A stretch of 64,000 bases of DNA, taken from assembly GCF_012274265.1 (NCBI RefSeq), contig NZ_JAANYY010000004.1, forward strand, positions 62,001 through 126,000, in the 5' to 3' direction. The notes beneath the pieces are model-generated. The model saw only the letters and a program-made list of their open reading frames with translations. It had not been told where the DNA came from and did no database searches. Both the position numbers and the translations under genes were made by a program. This DNA comes from Sphingopyxis microcysteis (lineage in GTDB: Bacteria > Pseudomonadota > Alphaproteobacteria > Sphingomonadales > Sphingomonadaceae). Shown piece by piece: positions 51,971 to 61,067 of the stretch (position 1 is the stretch's first letter; every line of letters begins with the position of its first letter).

Positions 51971-52044
51971 TGCCCTGTCGTCTAATGGTAAGACTGCGGT
52001 TTCTGATACCGCCTATCGAGGTTCGAATCCTCGCGGGGCATCCA
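51971..52044 (+). tRNA. tRNA-Gln (anticodon CTG)
   Basis: A 74-base cloverleaf with acceptor stem TGCCCTG/CGGGGCA, D-loop CTAATGGTA, anticodon stem GCGGT/ACCGC around loop TTCTGAT (anticodon CTG), T-arm GAGGTTCGAATCCTC and encoded CCA. It reads CAG codons, dominant in this GC-rich genome. Confidence 0.95.
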
Positions 52045-52069
52045 ATCCTTCCATCGCTGGATCCTGGCC

Positions 52070-52978
52070 CTAAGGACGAACTGCCGCGCGATAGCGTGAC
52101 GGTGCCATGCCGAAGCGCCGGGCAAAGGCCGTCGCAAAGTGACTCGGCGTGGCAAAGCCGGTTGTCAGCGCGATGTCGGTCACCGATTCGTTGGTGTTCC
52201 GGAGCCGCCGCGCCGCTTCGTCGAGCCGCACGCGCATGACATATTGCCACGGCGACAGGCCGAACGCTTGCTGGAAGGCTGCCGTGAAGCGGCGAACATC
52301 CATCCCGATGAGCCTCGCCAGCACGTCAAGACTGTGGCGGGCGTCGAGCTGCCCGCGGATAGTGTCGGCCAGCAGGATCCGGTCGGACGCCGACAGCTGA
52401 CGGCGCCGCGATCGTGGGGTGCCGGGCCCATATTGCCGACGAATATGCCATTCCAGGGCAACGCCAAGTCCGCGCGCCGCCATGATCGACAGATCGTCAT
52501 CGGCGCTGCGCAAGAGATTCGCCAGCCGGACCGTGGCGCCGAAAAGGCTGTCGTCGCGATACTGGACGCGCGCAGCGAGCGGAGCATCGTCAAGCAGCGC
52601 GGTCGGCACGCGGAACTCGACGAACTCGGCCCGTTCGCCCTGCGCCAATGCCGCATAGCGGCACGCCGCCGGGACGACCCAGACATCGCCGCGCGATGGC
52701 AGCGCGCTGCCCGACGGCCCAACCGAAAATTCGCAGTCCATCCGGACCACTTGTCCGCCCAGATGGACAACGATGATGTGGTGATCTTCCTCGAACGCCC
52801 AGTCGGTCGGGCGCGCCAGATTTTCGGTCGCAGCCAATATGCCGAGACGACCAATCTGCGCCTGGTGCCGTGCGACGACGTCGCGCGGGGATCGCGGCCG
52901 GATCCCGTCCCATATCTGTGCGGCTTCGGTCAATCGCCCACCTCGCGAGTCCCCACGACTCGTCTTGCCTAAACCCAA
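52070..52978 (-). CDS. AraC-family transcriptional regulator
   Basis: A 302-residue regulator with an N-terminal cupin-like sensor domain (DHHIIVVHLGGQVVRMD..) and a C-terminal double helix-turn-helix, with SLDVLARLIGMDVRRFTAAF and the second HTH ESVTDIALTTGFATPSHFATAF. It is divergent from the SDR gene, so regulation of that gene is likely. The start is uncertain: TTG at 52978 or TTG at 52933. Confidence 0.88.
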   Translation of the reverse strand: MGLGKTSRGDSRGGRLTEAAQIWDGIRPRSPRDVVARHQAQIGRLGILAATENLARPTDWAFEEDHHIIVVHLGGQVVRMDCEFSVGPSGSALPSRGDVWVVPAACRYAALAQGERAEFVEFRVPTALLDDAPLAARVQYRDDSLFGATVRLANLLRSADDDLSIMAARGLGVALEWHIRRQYGPGTPRSRRRQLSASDRILLADTIRGQLDARHSLDVLARLIGMDVRRFTAAFQQAFGLSPWQYVMRVRLDEAARRLRNTNESVTDIALTTGFATPSHFATAFARRFGMAPSRYRAAVRP

Positions 52979-53055
52979 AAACTGCGCCGGAATTGGAAAG
53001 CGGACAAGGCGAAAGCTTCTTATCCTCTGGAAAACAGACCCAAAGGAGACATTTG

Positions 53056-53829
53056 ATGGCCGATCACAGCATTAAGGGAAAAACCGTTCTGATCGCGGGC
53101 GGCGGCAAGAATCTGGGCGGTCTTGTCGCCCGCGACCTGGCCGCGCACGGGGCCAAGGCGATCGCGATCCACTATAACAGCCCCGCCTCTGTTGCCGAGA
53201 CGGAGGAAACGCTTGCCGCAGTCCGTGCCGCCGGGGCTGAAGCGGTTGCCTTTCAGGCTGACCTCACCTCTGCGGTCGCGGTCGAAAAGCTTTTTGCCGA
53301 CACAATCGCCGCGATCGGTCGTCCCGACATCGCGATCAACACGGTCGGGAAAGTGCTGAAAAAGCCGTTCGCCGAGATCAGCGAGGCCGAATATGACGAG
53401 ATGACGGCGGTCAATTCAAAGACCGCCTTTTTCTTTCTCAAGGAAGCGGGCAAGCATCTGAATAACCATGGCAAGATCTGCACCCTGGTGACGTCGCTGC
53501 TTGGCGCTTTCACGCCCTTCTACGCGGCCTATGCGGGCACGAAGGCACCGGTCGAACATTACACCCGCGCGGCGTCGAAGGAATTTGGCGAACGCGGCAT
53601 TTCGGTCACGGCGATCGGACCCGGGCCGATGGATACGCCCTTTTTCTATCCTGCCGAAGGCGCCGATGCCGTGGCCTATCACAAATCAGCCGGCGCCCTG
53701 TCGGCCTTCTCGAAGACCGGCCTTACCGATATCGAGGATATCGTTCCCTGGATCCGTATGCTGGTGTCAGAGGGCTGGTGGATGACCGGCCAGACGATTC
53801 TGGTCAACGGCGGCTATACGACCAAGTGA
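53056..53829 (+). CDS. Short-chain dehydrogenase/reductase (SDR)
   Basis: A 257-residue NAD(P)-dependent oxidoreductase. The cofactor motif at the start is GGGKNLGG instead of the usual TGxxxGxG; the catalytic tyrosine and lysine are in YAAYAGTKAP. The usual NNAG reads NTVG. AAAGGAG precedes the ATG at 53056 at a good spacing. The AraC regulator is divergent. Substrate unknown. Confidence 0.9.
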   Translation: MADHSIKGKTVLIAGGGKNLGGLVARDLAAHGAKAIAIHYNSPASVAETEETLAAVRAAGAEAVAFQADLTSAVAVEKLFADTIAAIGRPDIAINTVGKVLKKPFAEISEAEYDEMTAVNSKTAFFFLKEAGKHLNNHGKICTLVTSLLGAFTPFYAAYAGTKAPVEHYTRAASKEFGERGISVTAIGPGPMDTPFFYPAEGADAVAYHKSAGALSAFSKTGLTDIEDIVPWIRMLVSEGWWMTGQTILVNGGYTTK

Positions 53830-53837
53830 CCCCTCCC

Positions 53838-53862
53838 GGCGGGCGGCGGTTGCCGTCGCCCG
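53838..53862 (+). terminator. Likely intrinsic terminator after the SDR gene
   Basis: The stem GGCGGGCG/CGCCCGCC, extended inward to about 12 pairs around TTG, starts 8 bases past the SDR stop. Only a short T-run follows. The remaining part of the gap to 54092 holds nothing recognisable. Confidence 0.55.
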
Positions 53863-54091
53863 CCGCTTTCGGGGCGATCAGGCGGCGTCCGTCGGTCCCC
53901 CGGAAAAAATGTTCCTCTCCTGCATCCATTGCCGCTCGCCGCGCCGTCTAGCTGATGATCGGCCGCTGCGCCGGTCCGGGCGACGGTTTCGCGCGGCGGT
54001 TGATTATGTGCTCCCCGGTGCAGTTCAGCCCCGTCTTGCGGGAAGCCGTCGCCTGTGGTTTCACCATGCCGGTGCGGCGTGACGGAGATTT

Positions 54092-54706
54092 ATGTCGATG
54101 GATTTTTTGATTGCCGCTGCGGCCGCTGCCGCCACTGCATCCACCCCTGCGGCACCGCCGCCGACCCCGACGACCGTTTCGGTGCCGGTGTCCGAATCGA
54201 TCAGCGCCGAAGAGATCGCGGCCTATATCAGCCCGCGCGAAATCGCCTCCTATGTCCCGGCGCCGCCGCCGACGACCGAGCTGGTGGCGGTCAGCGACCA
54301 GCTGTTCAGCCTGCTCGAAAATGTGACGGTCGTTGCGCTTTTCTGCGTCGGTTTTTTCCTGCTCGCGCGGCTGCTTCATGCGTGGATGCTCCACCGTTCG
54401 ATCCGCCGCGCGCTCGAAGCGAAGTCGGAGGCGGTCGGCCCGCTGATCGAAAAGCTCAACAAGCCCTATGAGCATCTGAGCTGGCAGGGTGGCAAGGAAA
54501 CGGTCAGCGTCGGCGACGACCGCAACGCGCTGGTCTTGCTGGCGATCGGCCTTGCAATGGCCGGCTTCGGGCTGATCCAGGGGCATGAACAGCTGATCCG
54601 CACGTCGGTCGGCGCGGCCCTCTTCCCCATCTTTGTCGGTGTCGCCCTGCTTGTCCGCCGCCGCCTCGCGCGCGCCGCGGCTGCCGAGGAGCGTGCCGCT
54701 GCGTGA
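54092..54706 (+). CDS. Two-domain membrane protein of unknown function upstream of sigma factor
   Basis: A 204-residue protein. The N-terminal 50 residues are a hydrophobic, alanine-rich stretch and a proline/threonine-rich linker (PAAPPPTPTTVSVPV). Then follow a helix (VTVVALFCVGFFLLARLLHAWM) and, after a soluble stretch, two membrane helices near the C terminus. It overlaps the sigma-factor gene by 14 bases. It may influence the sigma factor, but this is context only. Confidence 0.7.
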   Translation: MSMDFLIAAAAAAATASTPAAPPPTPTTVSVPVSESISAEEIAAYISPREIASYVPAPPPTTELVAVSDQLFSLLENVTVVALFCVGFFLLARLLHAWMLHRSIRRALEAKSEAVGPLIEKLNKPYEHLSWQGGKETVSVGDDRNALVLLAIGLAMAGFGLIQGHEQLIRTSVGAALFPIFVGVALLVRRRLARAAAAEERAAA

Positions 54707-55241
54707 TGATGGGAGCGCCGAAGAAGATTGGGCTCTCAACCAGCGGGTTGCCGGGGGAGATCGCGCCGCTTTCCAGCTCCTCGTGCTGCGGTACGAAGGG
54801 CGGTTGCGCGCCTTCCTTGCACGCGCCGCGGGATGCGACGCCGACGATCTGGTGCAGGAAGCCTTCGTCCGCGCGTGGCAGCGTGCGGGCGATTATCGGG
54901 GGCAGGGGAGTTATGCGGCATGGATCATGGGAATCGGCTGGCGGCTGTTTCTCGACCAGCGGCGTACCGCAAAGCGGCGGGAGGGTCTGGCGGGCGCCGA
55001 TGACGACGCGCCGACGTCGACCGATCCGCGCGGTGCCAGCGACGCGGCGATCGACGCCGACCGCCTGCTCGCCGCGCTGTCGCCGCAGGAACGCGCCGCG
55101 CTTACCTTATGCTTCGGCCACGGCTGGTCGCATGGCGAGGCGGCCGAGATCATGGGGGTGCCGCTCGGCACGCTCAAATCCTTGGTCTTGCGCGGGCGCG
55201 CCAAGGCGCAGAAGATGATCGGCGAAGGAGCGGACGGATGA
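54693..55241 (+). CDS. ECF-type RNA polymerase sigma factor
   Basis: A 182-residue sigma-70-family factor with region 2 (CDADDLVQEAFVRAWQRAGD) and region 4 (LSPQERAALTLCFGHGWSHG, then GVPLGTLKSLVLRGRAKAQ). There is no region 1 or 3. The GTG at 54693 is chosen from a longer open frame because it follows GAGGA and lies just before the first domain. Its stop overlaps the next gene by ATGA. The gene order suggests the downstream membrane protein may be its regulator. Confidence 0.9.
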   Translation: MPLRDDGSAEEDWALNQRVAGGDRAAFQLLVLRYEGRLRAFLARAAGCDADDLVQEAFVRAWQRAGDYRGQGSYAAWIMGIGWRLFLDQRRTAKRREGLAGADDDAPTSTDPRGASDAAIDADRLLAALSPQERAALTLCFGHGWSHGEAAEIMGVPLGTLKSLVLRGRAKAQKMIGEGADG

Positions 55242-55561
55242 CGGCCCCGAACGACGCAGCGATGGACGCAATGCTGGCCGCGATGCTGGCGCCGCCGCGG
55301 CGCGCCGGCGACCGCGCCTTTACGCTCCAGGTCGAACGCGCGATCGACGCGCAGGCCGCCTACGCCCGCGCCCGCGCGCGCTTCTGGCGCAGCTTCGCGT
55401 TCGAGGCGCTGGCGATCGCGGCGCTGCTCGCGGCGCTGTGGCTGCTGTCATCGGCGCCGATCTTCGCGCCGCTGGCCAGCTCGACCCACTGGGGACTCGC
55501 CTCGCCGCTGCTGCTGATCCTGCTGCTGTGGTTCGGCACCCAGCGCTGGCGGAGCGCTTAG
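55238..55561 (+). CDS. Membrane protein coupled to the sigma factor, candidate anti-sigma
   Basis: A 107-residue protein: 45 soluble N-terminal residues with methionines and arginines, then two hydrophobic helices (about 53-70 and 83-100). The zinc anti-sigma motif HxxxCxxC is missing, so this is not a standard ZAS protein, but size, membrane location and translation coupling with the sigma factor are what an anti-sigma factor would have. Confidence 0.65.
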   Translation: MTAPNDAAMDAMLAAMLAPPRRAGDRAFTLQVERAIDAQAAYARARARFWRSFAFEALAIAALLAALWLLSSAPIFAPLASSTHWGLASPLLLILLLWFGTQRWRSA

Positions 55562-55605
55562 GGTCAGAACCCGAGGGTCCTGACCCCAGCGGGCCGCGCT
55601 GCCGG

Positions 55606-57315
55606 TCAGTCGTTCTCGATCTCGGCGTCGGGTGTCGGACGCGATTTTCGCGCCTTGGGGCTCGACGCAATCGATACCGGACGGTCCGCTTCATTTGCCG
55701 CCGCACCCTTGACCAGTGCGTCGAGCGAGCCGCCGTCAAAGCCGAGTTCCTTCATCAGGCTGTCGATCACCGGCGCCTGCGCGCGGTAAGCCAGCGCAGC
55801 CGACACAGCATTGCTCGCGAGGTTGCCATTGTCGGCACTGCCGCCGCTGCCGTTGCCGCCGCCGCTTCCGGCGCCGGTCTGGTTGATCCCGTCGACCTGG
55901 ATGATCTTGATCGAATCGATCGCTTCCATCGGCTTGGCGGCTTCGCGCACGACTTCGGGCAGCACTTTCAACAGCGCCATCTTGGTTTGCAGCGAAATCT
56001 GGTCCGACGACAGCAGGTTCGCCGCCTCGTTGATCGCGCGCTGGCCCGCCGCTTCGACTTCGAACCGGATGCGCGCGGCTTCGGCGCGCAGCTTTTCGGC
56101 CTCGGCCTCGCCTTCGGCTTCCAACCGGACAGCGGCCGCGCGGTTCGCCGCGGCTTCCTTTTCGGCTTCGGCTTCGACCTTTACCGAAATCGCCTGCCGT
56201 TCGGCCTCCTTTGCCGCTTCGATTAGTTCGATGCGCTTCAAGCGCTCGGCGACTTCGGTTTCGCGCGCGGTCGCGACCTGTTCCTCGGCGGCAACAGCGA
56301 TCGCGCGCGCGGCGTCGGCCTCGCCGCGCGCCTGACTTTCTTCGCGGCTCTTGTTCTGGATCAGGATCTGCTGTTCCTGGCGCGCCAGTTCGATCGCCTG
56401 CTCCTGCGCGATCCGCGCCTCTTCGATCGCGCGGTCAGCTTCGATCTGTTTGGCATCGACCAGCTGTTTCGCCTGGATGCGCGCATTTTCGGCTTCCTGG
56501 TTGCGCTGCGCCTGTTCACGCGCCACCTCCGCGGCCTGCTCGGCGCGCCGGATCTCGATCTCGCGCTGCTGGCCCAGCTTGGCAAATTCATTGTCGCGCG
56601 CGATTTCAAAGCTGCGCTTGTCGGCCTCCAGATTCTTGGTTTCGATCTGGACGCGCGTGTCCTGTTCGATGTCGTTGCGGGTTTTCTTGCGCAGTTCGAT
56701 CTGTTCGGTCAGCTTGGTCAGACCTTCGGCGTCAAAGGCGTTGTTGGCGTTGAAATGTTCGATCGAGGTCTGGTCGAGCCCGGTCAGCGACACCGATTCC
56801 AGCTCGAGCCCGTTCATCGACAGATCGTTCGAGCTCACCTGCTGCACCTTCTGGACAAAGTCGGCGCGCTGTTCGTGCAGCTGGTTCATCGTCATGCCCG
56901 CGGCGACGGAGCGCAGCGCGTCGACGAACTTGCCTTCGACCAGATCCTTCAGCGCTTCGGGGTTCATCGTGCGCAGGCCCAGCGTCTGCGCCGCCATGGC
57001 GATCGATCCCGCATCGGGGCGGACGCGGACGTAGAATTCGGCCTTCACGTCTATTCGCAGGCGATCGAGCGTGATCAGCGCATCGACATTCTTGCGTTCG
57101 ACCGCCAGCCGCACGGTGTTCATATTGACCGGCATCGTTTCGTGCAGCACGGGCAGGACCAGGGCGCCGCCGTTCATGATTACCCGTTCACCGCGAAATC
57201 CCGTGCGGACAAAGGCAATTTCCTTTGTCGCGCGATGATAAAGCCGCGTGACGATCAGTCCCAGAATAAGCAGCGCGGCCAGTCCGATACCCGCGTAAAT
57301 AGCAATTTCGATCAT
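55606..57315 (-). CDS. Flotillin-family SPFH protein (YqiK-like)
   Basis: A 569-residue membrane-scaffold protein. One N-terminal helix (about 5-23) anchors it, followed by the SPFH/PHB domain (RTGFRGERVIMNGGALVLPV..), then a long E/A/R/Q-rich coiled coil over about 200 residues, and a G/S-rich tail before the C terminus. Flotillins organise membrane microdomains. YqiK and YqiJ are encoded together in E. coli; here the YqiJ-like gene is directly upstream with the same strand. Confidence 0.92.
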   Translation of the reverse strand: MIEIAIYAGIGLAALLILGLIVTRLYHRATKEIAFVRTGFRGERVIMNGGALVLPVLHETMPVNMNTVRLAVERKNVDALITLDRLRIDVKAEFYVRVRPDAGSIAMAAQTLGLRTMNPEALKDLVEGKFVDALRSVAAGMTMNQLHEQRADFVQKVQQVSSNDLSMNGLELESVSLTGLDQTSIEHFNANNAFDAEGLTKLTEQIELRKKTRNDIEQDTRVQIETKNLEADKRSFEIARDNEFAKLGQQREIEIRRAEQAAEVAREQAQRNQEAENARIQAKQLVDAKQIEADRAIEEARIAQEQAIELARQEQQILIQNKSREESQARGEADAARAIAVAAEEQVATARETEVAERLKRIELIEAAKEAERQAISVKVEAEAEKEAAANRAAAVRLEAEGEAEAEKLRAEAARIRFEVEAAGQRAINEAANLLSSDQISLQTKMALLKVLPEVVREAAKPMEAIDSIKIIQVDGINQTGAGSGGGNGSGGSADNGNLASNAVSAALAYRAQAPVIDSLMKELGFDGGSLDALVKGAAANEADRPVSIASSPKARKSRPTPDAEIEND

Positions 57316-57378
57316 GAACTCACCCGTTGCTGTCGATTCGTGCCGCCATCATTGGAAGCCCCTCGACGGATATTAGGG

Positions 57379-57999
57379 TCAGTCGAGCCGGGGTAAATAG
57401 AAATCGCCGCGGGTGAAGGCTTTGAATATATCGCCCTCGCGTTTTACCAGCAGCACGCTCTCGCCGGTCTGGAAAATCTGGTCGGCGCTGTCGGGTTCGA
57501 CCATGATCTGATGTGGTTGCCCATGCTCGTCGGTCACGCGCGCCCGCGCCGGATGGCCCACGCGCGCGGTGCCGATGCTGATTTCTGCGAACCGCCCGAT
57601 CAGGTCGTCGCGTTCGATCGCGGTGGTTTCGATCCCGGGCAAAACCCGCGCGACGACGCGCGCCGCGACGCCGGTCACCGGCAGCGCGCCGACGGCGGTC
57701 AGCGGCACCATCAGCAAATTGGTACCCGGACCGCCGGTCAGCGCGGTGATCAACTGTTGCAGCCCCAGCCCGAGCGCCCCGAACAGCGCCAGGAAAATCA
57801 CCAGCCACATCAGGAACGGCACGCGGCCGATCCCGGCCCAGGCCAGCAATGTGTCGGCGACGCCCGCGTCGCCATCGGCATCGCCGTCCGCGTCGATGTC
57901 ACCCGCCAGCCCGATTGCCTGCACCGCACCGACCATCAGCATCAGCAGCAGGGCGGCGCTGAAGACGACGTTTTCGGGCGCGAGAAATTGATCGAGCAT
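57379..57999 (-). CDS. YqiJ/NfeD-like membrane protein with OB-fold domain
   Basis: A 206-residue protein with helices near 13-32, 60-84 and 90-118, separated by an acidic repeat (DIDADGDADGDAG), then a C-terminal OB-fold-like domain (LIGRFAEISIGTARVGHPAR..). It is of the type that partners flotillins. It lies 64 bases upstream of the flotillin gene on the same strand. Confidence 0.82.
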   Translation of the reverse strand: MLDQFLAPENVVFSAALLLMLMVGAVQAIGLAGDIDADGDADGDAGVADTLLAWAGIGRVPFLMWLVIFLALFGALGLGLQQLITALTGGPGTNLLMVPLTAVGALPVTGVAARVVARVLPGIETTAIERDDLIGRFAEISIGTARVGHPARARVTDEHGQPHQIMVEPDSADQIFQTGESVLLVKREGDIFKAFTRGDFYLPRLD

Positions 58000-58059
58000 C
58001 GGGTCTATGTGACGACGGCGACGAAGCTTGGCAAGCGAAGCCGCGCGATGCGTCGGACC

Positions 58060-58779
58060 CTAGGCCAGATCCTCACTCTCCGGCCCCTGATATTTCAGCT
58101 GCAAATAGCGTTCGCGCGTCGCCAGCTTGTCGAGTTCGCCCGCGGCCAGGCTGCGCGCGGCGCTGCCGATTTCGGCCTCCAGCATCTTGAGGCCGCCGAC
58201 CAAAGTCTCGTCGGGGGTGCGACCGGCATGGGCTTCGCCGCGCAGCCCCGCCGGGATGCGCTGATAGCCCGCGACCAGTTCGGGCAAATCCTCGCCGACC
58301 AGCTTGCGGATGTTCGCCGCGGCGGGTTCGCCCGGGTCGAGCGTCTGGAGCTGCGGCGCTAGCAGGTCGAGCTGCACCCCGATGCCGTCGACCAGCTGGC
58401 GCGCCGGGGCGGGCAGCATCGGGCGCTGCGCCTCGAGCCAGATTTCGGTGCGCCCCGCAAGCTGCTTGAGGTCGGTCTTGGGCAAATCGGCCTGGCGCGG
58501 TTCGGGAAAGGGCGTCCGCCCGAACAATACCGCGACCCCGATCAAGAGCACGAACAGCGCGAGCAGCCCGGTGAACCCCAATGGCTGGATCAGCGCCCCG
58601 AACAGCGCCGCGCCGAGCAGGACGACCCCGCCCGCGATCAGCACCCGGCCCAGTTTCTTGTAGAGATGCTGGCGGCGCAGCGCGACGCTCTTGGTACCGA
58701 TCGGGCGGCGGCGTTCGCGCGACCGTTCGATCGCACTTTCCGCCGACAGCCGGATCTTGTCGACCTCGCTCATGCTCAT
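58060..58779 (-). CDS. XpaC-like membrane protein
   Basis: A 239-residue protein with a basic N-terminal part, two membrane helices (about 44-86, a hairpin) and a long helical cytoplasmic part (LPELVAGYQRIPAGLRG.., a C-terminal ERYLQLKYQ). The layout and the TelA gene directly upstream match XpaC (5-bromo-4-chloroindolyl-phosphate hydrolysis) proteins, whose original name reflects a phenotype, not an enzyme. The ATG at 58779 is preferred; the frame is open further upstream. Confidence 0.65.
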   Translation of the reverse strand: MSMSEVDKIRLSAESAIERSRERRRPIGTKSVALRRQHLYKKLGRVLIAGGVVLLGAALFGALIQPLGFTGLLALFVLLIGVAVLFGRTPFPEPRQADLPKTDLKQLAGRTEIWLEAQRPMLPAPARQLVDGIGVQLDLLAPQLQTLDPGEPAAANIRKLVGEDLPELVAGYQRIPAGLRGEAHAGRTPDETLVGGLKMLEAEIGSAARSLAAGELDKLATRERYLQLKYQGPESEDLA

Positions 58780-58789
58780 CGGTCCGCCG

Positions 58790-60001
58790 TCAACCTTCGA
58801 TCGCCGCGAGCGGGCTGTCGGCGCCGCCGACGCTGGCCTGCGCCTGGCTCGCGCCCTCGGCGCGCGCAATATAGCCCTTCGACTTCGCGACCTCGCCCTC
58901 CAGCGTGTTGACCGTGGTCTTCATGCTGTCGAGCGCCTTCAGTTTGAAGGTGTCGATCGCGTCCATCGTGTCATAGATATTCTGGAACGCGCGTTGCAGT
59001 GTTTCCATCGGGATCGTGCTCGACGCCGCCTGCTCGTGGATGCGCGCGGTATTGTCCTTCAGCATCTTCGACGTGCCGTCGATGATGTTGGCGGTGGTGG
59101 TGTTGAGCGCGGTGATCTGTTCGAGCACCAGCTTCTGGTTGGTCATCGCCTGCGCGACGGTGATGGCGGTTTTCAAGGCGCCGACGGTGGTGGTGCTGGC
59201 GCGCTCGACCCCTTTCACCAGCTCGATATTATTCTTTTTGACGAGATCGAGCGCGAGATAGCCCTGCACCGTCACCGCCATTTGCGTCAGCAGATCCTGC
59301 GTCCGCTGGCGCGCGTAAAACAGCGCATTTTCGCGCAGCACTTTGGCCTTCGCGGGATCGACCCCGTCGAGTTCGGCGGCCTTGTCCTCAAGCTTGCGGT
59401 CGAGCGTCTGGGCGATGTGTACCATCTGCTCCAGCTTGCCCATCGCTTCCCACAATTTCCGCCGCTCGACGTCGATCGCGGCATTGTCCATCAACAGCTC
59501 GTCCTTGCCGTTCGCGAGCGCGGTCAGCACGCTCGAGATATGCGACTGGGCGCTGCGATATTTGGCGAAATAATTGGTGACGCTGCTGCCGAAAATCTTG
59601 TCGAGAAAGCCGCGCTTCGAAATCAGCTTGCCGTTCGCCGACGGGTCGAGCCGTTCGACGGTGTTTCGGAGCTCGATCAGATTCTGGCCGATGTCGGTGT
59701 CGCGGTCCATCGCCTTGATCGGGCGGTCGAGGAAGCGGTTCGACTGGTTCGCCGCCTCCAGCATTTCCTTGCGGCCCATGTTGGTGATCTGGTCGACCTT
59801 CTGGCCAAAGGCGGGCGAGTTGACGTCCTGCGCGACGAGGTCGTCGATAAAGCCGTCGACGCGCTCCTCCAGCTTCGATTTCTGTTCGCCGGACAGCGGC
59901 ACCAGCCCCGCCGCCTTTTCGGGCGCGACCGCGGGAACGGGGTCGGGCGGGGTCAGCTTCAGCTCGTCGGTTGCGGTTGCCGTCGCGGTCTGCTCGCTCA
60001 T
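58790..60001 (-). CDS. Toxic anion resistance protein, TelA family
   Basis: A 403-residue soluble protein of the TelA/KlaA family, largely helical (coiled coil), linked to tellurite and other stress tolerance. Family features are DIGQNLIELRNTVERLDPS, the YARQRTQDLLTQMAVTVQGYLALD core and the C-terminal KALDSMKTTVNTLEGEV. It leads a minus-strand cluster TelA-XpaC-like, followed by YqiJ-flotillin. Mechanism unknown. Confidence 0.88.
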   Translation of the reverse strand: MSEQTATATATDELKLTPPDPVPAVAPEKAAGLVPLSGEQKSKLEERVDGFIDDLVAQDVNSPAFGQKVDQITNMGRKEMLEAANQSNRFLDRPIKAMDRDTDIGQNLIELRNTVERLDPSANGKLISKRGFLDKIFGSSVTNYFAKYRSAQSHISSVLTALANGKDELLMDNAAIDVERRKLWEAMGKLEQMVHIAQTLDRKLEDKAAELDGVDPAKAKVLRENALFYARQRTQDLLTQMAVTVQGYLALDLVKKNNIELVKGVERASTTTVGALKTAITVAQAMTNQKLVLEQITALNTTTANIIDGTSKMLKDNTARIHEQAASSTIPMETLQRAFQNIYDTMDAIDTFKLKALDSMKTTVNTLEGEVAKSKGYIARAEGASQAQASVGGADSPLAAIEG

Positions 60002-60065
60002 TCGTCTTCCTTCCAGCCCCTTGCCGTCCCGCCTATATGGCATGCAGCACTGTGTTATTCAAGCA

Positions 60066-61025
60066 TTACACTTGATTTGCGCGGTCCAATGCCGGCGCAA
60101 TCCACGCCGACAGGATCAGCTGCGCCATGTGATAGACCAGGATCGGGACCAGCACCATGCCGGCGATCGCGGGCGGAAACAGCGTCGCCGCCAGCGGCGC
60201 GCCCACAGCGATGCTCTTTTGCGCGCCTGCGAACAGCAGCGTGATGCGGTCGGGCCGCGCGAGCCGCAGCAGCGCGCCAAATACCCACGCCCCGCCGAAC
60301 GACAGCGCCAGCAACACCGCGACCGCGCCGCAGACGATGCCGATCTCGCGGCCGTCAAGCTGGTCCCATATCCCCGCGACCACCGCCGCCGAAAAGGCGA
60401 CATAGACCGCGACCGCGATCGCGGTGCGGTCCATCGCGGTGGTCAGCCCCTTGTGCGCCAGCACCCACGGCCGCAGCCAGCGCTGCGCCAGTTGCCCGGC
60501 GATGAAGGGCAAGAGCAGGATGGCAACGATACGCAGCACTGCCTCGCCGCTGATCGCGCCCGCGCTGCCCGCGAGCGCCGCGAACAACAGCGGCGAGGCG
60601 ATCACGCCGGTCAGGTTGAGCAGCGCCGCCGCAACGACGCTCGCCGCGACATTGCCCCCTGCCATCGAACTTGCCGCGGTCGCCGACTGGACCGTCGAAG
60701 GCAAGATGCCAAGGAACAGGAAACCCAGCGCCAATGTCGCAGGCAGAAATGGCGCCGTCGCGAGCTGCGCGCCAAGCCCGAACAGCGCCATGATCCCGAA
60801 GCAAAAGGCCAGCGCGCCGCCCTGCAATTTCCAGTTGCGGATACCGTGCAGCACTTCGTCGCGCGGGAGCCGGACCCCGTTGAGGAAGAACAGCAGCACG
60901 ATCGCCGCGGTCGACACCCCCTGCGCCATCGGCACCGCCGCGCCGCGCACCGGCAACAGGCTGGCGAGCAGGATCGTGCCGAGCAGGATGGGGACGAAGC
61001 GGTCGGGAAAGATGCGGGATAGCAT
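60066..61025 (-). CDS. SBF-like (bile acid:sodium symporter family) transporter
   Basis: A 319-residue membrane protein of the SBF-like group (PF13593-type), with ten hydrophobic helices and the family region LGFLFLGILPSTVQSATAAS. Real substrates of bacterial members are mostly unknown organic acids. It begins with an ATG at 61025 and lies in its own transcription unit. Confidence 0.88.
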   Translation of the reverse strand: MLSRIFPDRFVPILLGTILLASLLPVRGAAVPMAQGVSTAAIVLLFFLNGVRLPRDEVLHGIRNWKLQGGALAFCFGIMALFGLGAQLATAPFLPATLALGFLFLGILPSTVQSATAASSMAGGNVAASVVAAALLNLTGVIASPLLFAALAGSAGAISGEAVLRIVAILLLPFIAGQLAQRWLRPWVLAHKGLTTAMDRTAIAVAVYVAFSAAVVAGIWDQLDGREIGIVCGAVAVLLALSFGGAWVFGALLRLARPDRITLLFAGAQKSIAVGAPLAATLFPPAIAGMVLVPILVYHMAQLILSAWIAPALDRANQV

Positions 61026-61067
61026 GGGAGGGCGATGGCGGGGCGGCGCGGATTTGGCAAGAATATG

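Noticed and set aside
51971..52044. tRNA-Gln as attachment site of an integrated element
   Set aside because: No integrase gene and no second copy of the tRNA 3' end were found in the next 12 kb; the genes after it are ordinary chromosomal ones.
54092..54706. Membrane protein upstream of the sigma factor as FecR-like anti-sigma
   Set aside because: No FecR domain or matching pattern is visible, and the TonB receptor of the window is 25 kb away.
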